Shown here piece after piece: positions 29,334-38,001 of a stretch of 64,000 nt of DNA; within the stretch, counting starts at the first letter, position 1; every line of letters starts with the position of its first letter. The notes under the pieces were generated by a model. It worked only from the letters and a program-made list of their open reading frames with translations. It did not search any database and was not told the origin of the DNA. This DNA is from Debaryomyces hansenii CBS767 (taxonomy: Eukaryota; Ascomycota; Pichiomycetes; Serinales; Debaryomycetaceae): assembly GCF_000006445.2 (NCBI RefSeq), contig NC_006049.2, forward strand, positions 1,116,001-1,180,000. Direction: 5' to 3'. A program made the position numbers and the translations under genes.

Positions 29334-29608
29334 ATTAGAATCATGAAACGTCAATTTTACCTGCTTGTATTGATGATCCCAATCTTTCCAAGAACCTATC
29401 CAATACCTATAAATCACTGATAAGGTTTAACAATATTCCAGTACGCCCCCGGAAAAATTATGTTTCGCGATAATTACATCAAACGGATTATCTTTAAGAT
29501 GAGGTCACATGATCATTATGAATTAATTTTTTTCAAAATTATTCTGATGAGGTACTAAATAATTGTATAGAAAGTTAGTAAATCGAAATTGAATTACAGG
29601 TATCGAAG

Positions 29609-32600
29609 ATGGATGGTTCTAAGTTAAGCTTAGCATCTTTGAAAGACAAGATTTCTAGCAAAATGAATTTGCTGAATAAAAGCAACGAAAAACCTAAGAA
29701 GAAGGGAAATAAGAAACCAGACCAAAAGGAATCAGCCAAACCTAAAGAGAACAAGAGGCCAGAACACAAGGAACATAAGCCAAAGGAGACGAAACCAATC
29801 TCAAAGGACCAAAACAAGCCAAAGCAGAACACTAATGATGAGGAAAAGACAGAAGAAGAGCTCTTGAGAGAGGAAGCATTTGCTCTTGGGGCTACTGAAG
29901 AAGACTTAGCATTGTTGAAAGGTATTGAAGAGGGTGAAGATAGCGAACAAGAATTCGATGGGGATTCTAAAAGTATCGATAAAACGTTTTCTACCGATTT
30001 GTCCCAATTCATGAAAGGAATAGGCTTAGGTAAGGGAGAGGCTGTTGTCGTTGATGACGTTGAAGATGTTCCAGAATTAGTGGATGAAGAGGAAGAGGAA
30101 GAGGAAGATGATCAAGAAGAACAAGAAGAAGAGGAGGAGGAGGACGAGAAAGAGGAAGAATCAAGTGAAAGTTCTTCCGACGAGTCTGAATCTGAAATTC
30201 AAGAAAAAGAAATGAACAAAAAGGAACTTGCAAATAAGTCGAAAGAAAGCGCAAAAGATAAATCAAGAAAAGATCAAGATAAGATCACTGACTTTTCATC
30301 AGTAAACAGCACCAATTTGACTGTCCCAAATAGAACTGACTGGTACAACACCCCATTGGAAAGAATCGACGAACCAGAAAAATTGGACAGATTTGGTATT
30401 GAAAGATGTTACGAAAGGGCTAAGACTGTTATTGAAAAAGACAATAAGACCTACTTAGAAGAATTCACATCGAATAACTCCCAGAAAAAGTTCTTGTCGC
30501 AAATTTTGGCAGACGGTACGTTAAATGATAAAATTTCAGCTTTAACATTATTGATTCAGGAAGCCCCATTGCATAATATGAAAGCTTTTGATACGTTATT
30601 GGGTTACTGTAGTAAGAAATCACGTACAGCTGCATTGCAATCGATCAATGCCTTGAAGGATTTATTATTGAATGGTGTCTTGCCTGATAGAAAATTAGTT
30701 GCATTTAACAAGCAACCTTTAACTAGGAATTTATCAGATGTCCAATTGGCAATTTATTATTTTGAAGACTATTTAAAGAAATCTTATTTCAAATTAATTT
30801 CGACTTTAGAGGTTTTGTCTCATGATCCAATTATACATGTGAGAATGAATGTCGTAAGCCATTTATTTGACTTAATTAAAGCAAAGCCGGAACAAGAAGC
30901 TAATTTGTTGAGATTAGGTGTTAATAAACTAGGTGATATTGACAATAAGGTTTCCTCGAAAACCTCGTACCAAATCTTACAATTAGAGCAGACCCATCCA
31001 GCTATGAAAAAGGTTATTACTGATTCTGTTGTTGATATAATTTTTAAAAGTAACAGTGATTACCACGCTCAATATTACTCTATTGTCACTCTTAATCAAA
31101 CGATTTTAACTAGACGTGAAGATGATTTAGCTAATACTTTAATTAAGACCTATTTCGCTTTATTCGAGAAAATCTTAGTTGAAACTGATCATAATAATGC
31201 TGAGACTAATAAAGATGATAAAGCACTTGGTAAATCCGAAAAAGGTAGAAAGAATAACCGTAAAAACTTCAAAAAAGGTAAGAAAGGTGGTAAATCAGTA
31301 AAGAATCAAGAAAAGTCTGAAAACGAAATAATTGAAGATAAAAATACAAGATTATTCTCAGCTTTGTTGACTGGTTTAAACCGTGCATTTCCATTTTCAA
31401 ACTTACCAAATGAGACATATCAAAAGCATTTAGATACTTTATTCAAGATTACCCATTCTTCAAATTTCAATACGTCAATTCAAGCATTAGTCTTGGTTAA
31501 CCACATTATTACTAGTCAAAAGTTGGATTCGGATAGATACTACCGTACATTATATGAATCTTTATTGGATCCACGTTTAGTCACGACGTCGAAGCAAGGT
31601 ATTTACTTGAACTTGTTATATAAATCATTGAAGAACGATACTGAAAATATTCCAAGAGTCTTAGCATTCGTGAAGAGAATTTTACAGATAAGTTCACATT
31701 GGTTACACGTTGGTGCTATTACTGGTATGTTATTTTTGTTGATGCAATTATCTAAAACGTATCCACAAATACAAGATCTATCCATTGATATTGCATCGAG
31801 ACCAGATGAAGAAGATACCGAAAATGACGTGGCCAACACTAAAGACTCTGTTTACGATAGTCGTAAACGTGATCCTAAATTTGCAAATGCTGATAAATCT
31901 TCATTGTGGGAAATAGGTCAATTTTTAACTCATTATCATCCAACTGTTGCCATCTATGCTGCATCCCTCTTGGACGGAAACGACCAACCAAAGCCAGATT
32001 TAGGTTTATTCACATTGTCCCATTTCTTGGACAGATTCGTCTACAGAAATTCAAAGCTGAAGCCAATGACTAAAGGTTCGTCTATTATGCAACCTTTGGG
32101 TGGTGCACATACTGGTTCATTGTTGGTTAAGGCCACCAATGTTGCAAACACCGATATTCCAGCAAACACTGAAAATTGGTTGAACAAAAAGGTGGAGAAC
32201 ATCCAACCCGACGAGAAGTTCTTCCACCAGTACTTTACTACCAAAATCAGTAAGTTGAAAAATAAAGAATCCAAGAAGCAAGCAGAAGATGAAGTTGAAA
32301 ACGAAGAGGAAGCAGAGGCAATGCAAGACGATGAAATCTGGAAAGCCTTGGTCAAGTCTAGACCAGAAGTTGAAGATGCCTCCGACGAAGATGACTTTTC
32401 TGATTTCGATGCCGATGACTTCTCCGACATGAGTGACGCAGAAACAGCCGAAGTTGAAGGCGAAGATAACGCTCCTGAAGATGAAGAGGAAGAAATAGAA
32501 GAACTTCCTCAAACGGCTGCAGCTGATGAATCCGACGAAGAAGAAGAAAGCGAAATGTTTGCCATAAATGGCGAGGACGAATACGACAGTGATGAAGCAC

Positions 32601-32794
32601 CCAAGATGTTGGGCGAAGACAATTTGTCGTCCGCAGAATCAGAACCAGAAGCAGACCAAGACTCCAAGAAGCGTAAAGCCTCCGACGAGAATAGTGCCAA
32701 ATCCAAGAGATCCAAACTTAAAAGTTTACCTATTTTCGCCTCGGCCGACGACTACTCTCAATATTTGGACTCTGAAGATGAAGATTACTCTTGA
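29609..32794 (+). CDS. MAK21: Ribosome biogenesis factor Mak21/Noc1 (CBF/Mak21 domain)
   Basis: Forms the Noc1-Noc2 complex needed for early pre-60S assembly and export from the nucleolus. The 1061-aa protein has a Lys-rich N-terminus, a long Glu/Asp tract (about residues 150-205), then the conserved body starting WYNTPLERIDEPEKLDRFGIE. The CBF/Mak21 domain is at about 570-800 (LLTGLNRAFPFSNL, HWLHVGAITGMLFLLMQLSKTYPQI). RNSKLKPMTKGSSIMQPL and a second acidic tail follow, ending with a basic segment. Length matches Mak21 (1025 in S. cerevisiae). ATG at 29609. A GATGAG-type PAC-like core occurs upstream near 29545. Confidence 0.96.
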   Translation: MDGSKLSLASLKDKISSKMNLLNKSNEKPKKKGNKKPDQKESAKPKENKRPEHKEHKPKETKPISKDQNKPKQNTNDEEKTEEELLREEAFALGATEEDLALLKGIEEGEDSEQEFDGDSKSIDKTFSTDLSQFMKGIGLGKGEAVVVDDVEDVPELVDEEEEEEEDDQEEQEEEEEEDEKEEESSESSSDESESEIQEKEMNKKELANKSKESAKDKSRKDQDKITDFSSVNSTNLTVPNRTDWYNTPLERIDEPEKLDRFGIERCYERAKTVIEKDNKTYLEEFTSNNSQKKFLSQILADGTLNDKISALTLLIQEAPLHNMKAFDTLLGYCSKKSRTAALQSINALKDLLLNGVLPDRKLVAFNKQPLTRNLSDVQLAIYYFEDYLKKSYFKLISTLEVLSHDPIIHVRMNVVSHLFDLIKAKPEQEANLLRLGVNKLGDIDNKVSSKTSYQILQLEQTHPAMKKVITDSVVDIIFKSNSDYHAQYYSIVTLNQTILTRREDDLANTLIKTYFALFEKILVETDHNNAETNKDDKALGKSEKGRKNNRKNFKKGKKGGKSVKNQEKSENEIIEDKNTRLFSALLTGLNRAFPFSNLPNETYQKHLDTLFKITHSSNFNTSIQALVLVNHIITSQKLDSDRYYRTLYESLLDPRLVTTSKQGIYLNLLYKSLKNDTENIPRVLAFVKRILQISSHWLHVGAITGMLFLLMQLSKTYPQIQDLSIDIASRPDEEDTENDVANTKDSVYDSRKRDPKFANADKSSLWEIGQFLTHYHPTVAIYAASLLDGNDQPKPDLGLFTLSHFLDRFVYRNSKLKPMTKGSSIMQPLGGAHTGSLLVKATNVANTDIPANTENWLNKKVENIQPDEKFFHQYFTTKISKLKNKESKKQAEDEVENEEEAEAMQDDEIWKALVKSRPEVEDASDEDDFSDFDADDFSDMSDAETAEVEGEDNAPEDEEEEIEELPQTAAADESDEEEESEMFAINGEDEYDSDEAPKMLGEDNLSSAESEPEADQDSKKRKASDENSAKSKRSKLKSLPIFASADDYSQYLDSEDEDYS

Positions 32795-33276
32795 TCTGTT
32801 TCTCGTATTATTGTTCTATACACTTCTATATTTACCTGTCAAACCTAAATATCCATGGGTATTTCTTTTGGCTCTTTTTTAGATTATTTTTAATGCATAT
32901 TATTTCTTGAAACCTCAACCTGTAAGCAGACTGATGATCACTTGCCGAATCTATATGCGGCATCATACCATTATGAGACATGAAAAATTTTCGGCTATTT
33001 TTTAAGGAAATATGCCTCTATATTGTAGCCCATCACACGTTTTTTGTACATGAAAAATTCTTTCAACGGCTACTTTGCATGAAATCCAGAGCATCGCGCC
33101 CGCTTAAAAGTTAAAATTTTGTTGTCTGAAACTACCAGTTTAATTCGATTTAAGTTCGGAATCTCTTCTACTTTTTGCGAGAGAATTCTTTTGTACGATT
33201 GGAACCAAAGTTGCTACAAAATAGAAAAAGACATTAGTTACTTTTAAGGTGAATAAAATTTAGCCGTACAATAAAG
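32795..33276. other. Intergenic: MAK21 3' end and promoter of Ras2-like gene
   Basis: A 482-nt gap between two plus-strand genes. AT-rich with several TGAAAAATT-type strings (32980-33060). One would count as RRPE-like, but there is no PAC partner. Otherwise nothing recognised. Confidence 0.45.
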
Positions 33277-34098
33277 ATGTCTACTGTTAAGGACAGTTTG
33301 GATGTATTGAATAGGAGGTATGATATATGTATAATAGGAGAAGGGAATGTCGGGATATCTTCATTTTTGTATTCATATATCTACAGGACATACATTGACG
33401 ATACTGCTTTAGAAATTGAGGAATTGCTCACGAAAACAGTTTGGAGAGGATCACGGTCTTATGATATCTCGATATTGGGAGGATCAGCAACTCAGGAATA
33501 TTACCTGAGTAGCAGAAAACAGCAAATCCGAAATACTACGGCGTTGATATTTGCTTATAGCGTAGCTGATAGACAGTCGTTTGCAGAGCTTGAAGATTTA
33601 TTCGAAAGGACAATGTTCGTACGAAAAGATGTACCACCTTTCATTATTGTTGGTTTGAGGTCAGATATGGATACCGAGAGACAGGTAACATACGAGGAAG
33701 GATACAGTTTGTGCAAGCAATTAGGAGGGATCAAATTTCAAGAGTGCAGTGCCAGGGATGATGTTGGTATTATAGAGGCATTCGATCCAATAATAGATGC
33801 TGTCTTGTCGATTAAATATGATAAAGACAAAAAGAAAAAGGGCGCAATCATAAACAAAAAGGGAGCCAAAGCAAAGAATGCATCAAAAGCAACGATTCCA
33901 AAAGCTGCTGTGAAGTTGAGCAAGTCAACGAAGAACGAATCTCGGGATGAGAAAAAAACTGAGGAAAACGAATATCGACAATCAAACCTACCATTATCAA
34001 CTAACACATCCCTGGCATCAGAAAGTAGAACAAAGAACTATAGTCTGCTTGAATCTAAGAGAGGCTTACAAAAGCAAGGATGTTGCACTATTACATGA
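33277..34098 (+). CDS. RAS2: Degenerate Ras-family GTPase with CAAX box (Ras2-like)
   Basis: Ras-superfamily protein of 273 aa with a C-terminal CTIT CAAX box after a Cys, expected to be farnesylated and possibly palmitoylated on the neighbouring Cys. The G domain keeps the overall Ras pattern but lost core residues: P-loop GEGNVGISS at 21-29 with Ile27 in place of the nucleotide-binding Lys; GGSATQE in place of DTAGQE at 68-74; LRSD at 127-130 in place of NKxD; ECSAR at 156-160 is kept. A Lys-rich C-terminal extension of about 90 residues follows. Likely ortholog of the divergent C. albicans RAS2, an inference from divergence and neighbourhood. Nucleotide binding is doubtful. Confidence 0.75.
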   Translation: MSTVKDSLDVLNRRYDICIIGEGNVGISSFLYSYIYRTYIDDTALEIEELLTKTVWRGSRSYDISILGGSATQEYYLSSRKQQIRNTTALIFAYSVADRQSFAELEDLFERTMFVRKDVPPFIIVGLRSDMDTERQVTYEEGYSLCKQLGGIKFQECSARDDVGIIEAFDPIIDAVLSIKYDKDKKKKGAIINKKGAKAKNASKATIPKAAVKLSKSTKNESRDEKKTEENEYRQSNLPLSTNTSLASESRTKNYSLLESKRGLQKQGCCTIT

Positions 34099-34326
34099 GT
34101 TGTTGATATGGATCATGCGAGAGATCTCTAGCATGAACATTTGCATAGAATAGCATAAGATAGATTTCAAAAGAATCAATGGAAGCATAGTTTATACAAG
34201 GCGTTAAATTATTAGAATATTAATAGACATCTTCAAATCATATATAACTAGATAAGTAGTTGTACTAAACTGTAGAAAACATTACCGTAGCACCCCTCCA
34301 CGAAAATATTAATCTATCTAAACATG

Positions 34327-37300
34327 TTAGATGGCCGCATCATCGGAAATGTGCGAGAAACCACGGAATTGCTCTTGCATTTCAGATGTAAGAACAGTCT
34401 CCACTGGTGTTAGTCTTGGGGTTTCAGAAGTGAATTCTTGGTCAAAGTTCGAATAATCATGTTCCGACGAAACTTCAGGCAAATATGGTGCTTGGATACG
34501 ACAATTCAATATATCATCAAAATTGACATCTTGGAAATATGAATGTTCCATGATTTCTTCTGCATCTCTTTCACCACTACCAAGACGGTTAGCAGGGTCT
34601 TTTGTCAACAAGGCTTGCAATACCAATACAGTTTGACGAGGCATACTAATTGGGTATTTCACATCATCGTGCTCAATAGCATTGAAAACTTCATCATCAT
34701 CGTCACCCTTAAATGGCGATTGACATAACAACATTTGGAATAATAAGACACCAAATGCCCACCAATCAACGCTTCTTTCGTATTGTTTTCCAGCAATGAT
34801 TTCAGGTGCCATAAATACAGGAGTACCACAGAACGTACCAGTAGTACTTTTATGCCACATATTCTCTTTACATAAACCATAGTCAGCAATCTTTATATGG
34901 CCCTTCGTAGTCAATAAGATATTATCCAATTTTAAATCACGATAGACAATACCGTTGTCATGGAAATACTTTAAAGCAAGCAAGACTTCACAGGCATAGA
35001 ACTTGGCCCTCTTTGCAGAGAACCGAGATTTTTGAATATGCCACATCAAGTCACCACCTGAAATATATTCCATAACAAAATATATACGATTTTCAGTTTG
35101 GAAACAGCAATGCAAATTCAATAAAAATGGATGCATTTCTTTATTAGCTGTCAAAAATACTCTCTTTTCAGAAGTGACACTATCAGCCTCATCATTCTCC
35201 ACAATAAAATCCTTCTTTAAGACTTTAATAGCACATAAATTCTGTGTGTGTCTTGACTCAGCTAGCATGACTTTACCAAAATTACCTTTACCGAGCACTG
35301 CAAGGAATTGAAAATCGTCCAAGCCGATCTTTCTTCTACGACGCTTTGGCTTGTGTGGTACAGCTCCTTTTGATTGGGGTACTTCAGACTTTTGTTGAGT
35401 TTGATAATCTGCCTGAGGTTCTTTATGTTCTGGTTTTTGAGGAATCTCTGGCACCATAATTTTATTATTATTATTATAGTCGAAATTATCGAAGTGGGAC
35501 TTATCATTCTCGATTGGGTTTGCAAATGGGTTATCAATTTGCATATCAGTTGGCTCATTAGGCTCATTAGATTCCTTCGTTCCTCTAGATTCTGGAATGT
35601 CTAGATCGCCATGTTTCATTTCTTCCGATTTCGAGGACATGAAAGTGTAGTCATGGTCATATGATTCTGATTTTTCTTGATCTAAGTCATTAGTAGATTC
35701 CTTAGAGAGATCATTTGGTGGTGGACGTCTACCAGTTGGTTTATATTGCGATTCTATTGGTTTTTGGAATTGATTTTTAGTTTCAGTTGGTAATCTTGAG
35801 GCGTAATATTTCTCTTGCTCATCATCGGAAATATTCTGTAAAGTATCTGATTTAGAATCTGATGTCGAGCTTGAAAATTTTGATGCCTCAGATGATGCAT
35901 TCGGTTGATCAGCAAGAGGAGCAGCCGGAGGTGGTGGTAATGGCTTACCAGGAGTTCTTGTTGATTTTATAGTAGTGAGAATTTTGTTTGCCATCTCCAT
36001 AGACATACCACAGAAGTCTGGAACCAAATGTGTACAATGAGCATGACACATAACACCACATTCGGAACATTTACGGACATTTTTACGTCCCCATGGCAAG
36101 ATATAACCACAATGGCAACACCATTTTGTACCATGATTGGTAACAGGATCAAATCTATGTGGAATGCGGTGATTTAATTTCGCCTCATCTGGATCAAGAT
36201 CATTACTTGATTTAGAAATACATTTTGTAACCACTTTTTGAAAACATTTTTTGTGACAAAGAAACTTACAATCTTGACATTGAAATCCAGTGTAACGTAA
36301 AAACTCTCCACAAAATGCACAGCACATAATATTATAGAATTGTTTTTGAACAAACTGATGTCCATGTTGTTTGAATACTTCTTCTTTTTTCTCACGAATA
36401 GCACCATGACGACCAAGGGCTCCCATAAATTGTCTGTTCCCTGCTTGGTTTGATTTATCTAAGCTTACGCTAACAAGAACTTGACCTACTGGCTCCAAAC
36501 TTAACCACGTATTAATTTGAACTTGCTTCGTCTCACCAGAAACAGGCGAGTCCATATTACTAGGAATGTTGGAATTGTAATTCTTAGGGCTACCATTAAA
36601 TGTAGATGTTGTATTTGAAGTTGCTCCGAACTCTGAGCCAGAGGGATAATTATCATTGTGCTGCTTGCTATTGTTATTTGGCAAGTTAGAAGCTAACACC
36701 CAGCCTTCACTCCCTACTTCTTGAGCAACCTTTTTCTTACGGATCTCTTCAGATATGTCAGAAAGCAATGCCCATGTAACAGCTACTGGCACTAAGACTG
36801 AACCAGACTTATCATACACAGAAAACTCAATTTCGTTTCCCTTATCAATGTCAATATGAAATTCTTCATTCCATTTACCTGAACGTGTACCACGAGTCTT
36901 GGCCCTTTCAACGTCATCAATTTTGATAGAAACAACGGACTCTGGTCTCTTTGAAAAAGTTGGGGAAGCAATATGATCAATATCCCTGATACAAGTAACG
37001 CTAATGTTTAATTTACCACTAAATGCCTTACTCGCATATTTCGGAGTATTCATAATCTCCATATCACGAGTCACATCTTCGACGTCAATGTGCATGTCCT
37101 GGTATCTTTTTAACGACTTGTTAAGTAATTGGATCCTTTGATCACTCTCTAAGCGGCCAGTGTCAGCAACAATACTACTCGATTTATCACCATCTAATCT
37201 GTATAAATGAGAAATCTTTTCGTTGGCTTCTCTATACTGGTTTTCCACCTGTAATTTGAATTGCAACTGCTGCAACATGTACAGAATCCTATGCCCAAGC

Positions 37301-37599
37301 GAAGGGCAATCATACTTGATTAAATCAAACCTTGAATATACAGGTTTTTTACCCGATTCATTTGATTCTTCCTTCGTCCGCAGTTCAGCCTCACTTTTCT
37401 GTAAAGAAAGTTTAGACAATGTTTTCTGAAGGTAATCTATATTAGACTGTGTCTCTCTTATTTGGTTATTACATCTTTGAATTACCTCGCCATTATCCGT
37501 ATTTCGTTTCAAAGCTTGGAACCCTTGGATAAGTTTCTTTTCTCTTTCAATTTTACCATTGATATCATGTAAAACCTGTTGGTTCTTAGGCTCCGTCAT
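34327..37599 (-). CDS. PKC1: Protein kinase C
   Basis: Rho1-activated kinase heading the cell-wall integrity MAPK pathway. The 1090 aa are in fungal Pkc1 order: HR1 repeats at about 1-70 and 100-180, a C2-like domain at 195-310, pseudosubstrate near 396-406 (GRHGAIREKK), C1A at 413-460 and C1B at 481-530 with the full His/Cys zinc ligands, a Ser/Asn-rich linker, then the kinase domain from about 763 (VLGKGNFGKV; K792 in AIK) and an AGC tail. The upstream TTG at 37605 is not used; the ATG is at 37599. Codon 106 (HR1b) is CTG, probably Ser. SEA4 lies directly upstream in the same orientation, as in S. cerevisiae. Confidence 0.98.
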   Translation of the reverse strand: MTEPKNQQVLHDINGKIEREKKLIQGFQALKRNTDNGEVIQRCNNQIRETQSNIDYLQKTLSKLSLQKSEAELRTKEESNESGKKPVYSRFDLIKYDCPSLGHRILYMLQQLQFKLQVENQYREANEKISHLYRLDGDKSSSIVADTGRLESDQRIQLLNKSLKRYQDMHIDVEDVTRDMEIMNTPKYASKAFSGKLNISVTCIRDIDHIASPTFSKRPESVVSIKIDDVERAKTRGTRSGKWNEEFHIDIDKGNEIEFSVYDKSGSVLVPVAVTWALLSDISEEIRKKKVAQEVGSEGWVLASNLPNNNSKQHNDNYPSGSEFGATSNTTSTFNGSPKNYNSNIPSNMDSPVSGETKQVQINTWLSLEPVGQVLVSVSLDKSNQAGNRQFMGALGRHGAIREKKEEVFKQHGHQFVQKQFYNIMCCAFCGEFLRYTGFQCQDCKFLCHKKCFQKVVTKCISKSSNDLDPDEAKLNHRIPHRFDPVTNHGTKWCCHCGYILPWGRKNVRKCSECGVMCHAHCTHLVPDFCGMSMEMANKILTTIKSTRTPGKPLPPPPAAPLADQPNASSEASKFSSSTSDSKSDTLQNISDDEQEKYYASRLPTETKNQFQKPIESQYKPTGRRPPPNDLSKESTNDLDQEKSESYDHDYTFMSSKSEEMKHGDLDIPESRGTKESNEPNEPTDMQIDNPFANPIENDKSHFDNFDYNNNNKIMVPEIPQKPEHKEPQADYQTQQKSEVPQSKGAVPHKPKRRRRKIGLDDFQFLAVLGKGNFGKVMLAESRHTQNLCAIKVLKKDFIVENDEADSVTSEKRVFLTANKEMHPFLLNLHCCFQTENRIYFVMEYISGGDLMWHIQKSRFSAKRAKFYACEVLLALKYFHDNGIVYRDLKLDNILLTTKGHIKIADYGLCKENMWHKSTTGTFCGTPVFMAPEIIAGKQYERSVDWWAFGVLLFQMLLCQSPFKGDDDDEVFNAIEHDDVKYPISMPRQTVLVLQALLTKDPANRLGSGERDAEEIMEHSYFQDVNFDDILNCRIQAPYLPEVSSEHDYSNFDQEFTSETPRLTPVETVLTSEMQEQFRGFSHISDDAAI

Positions 37600-38001
37600 T
37601 GGCAATTATACGATAATTTAATTCAATATGATTCAATTCAAACACCCCAGGTTGTAGTGGTGTATGTAATAGCTGTGTTTTTGTAGCTATGGTCAATTAG
37701 ATCAATAGATCAATCAAGATCAAGATCAGCGTTTATTCCAATAATACTATAAAACTCGTCCTGAATTGAACGTGTATTTCAGAAAATACTATATTGATTG
37801 TACGACTCAGTAAAGATGTTGCGTTCTTTACCTTTGATTGTCAAATATATCGATTTAACTAAAGCAGTAGATGTTTATTAGAACTTGTTCTAAACAACAA
37901 TAATCTGTAGATTTGTGTTGACAATTTACTGCTAGGGGGATTGACGCACGTGATATATATAATTACCTGATTTGGAAAGTCGGTATTAAAGGCCATGAAT
38001 A
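37600..38001. promoter_or_regulatory. PKC1 upstream region, with CACGTG
   Basis: A 402-nt gap, containing the PKC1 promoter and the SEA4 3' end. A CACGTG E-box lies at 37947-37952, about 350 nt upstream of PKC1. The remainder is AT-rich and unremarkable. Confidence 0.4.

Noticed and set aside
29334..29417. 28-residue N-terminal extension of CMK1 starting with GTG
   Set aside because: No ATG; the first ATG at 29333 is used and the extension lies in the promoter.
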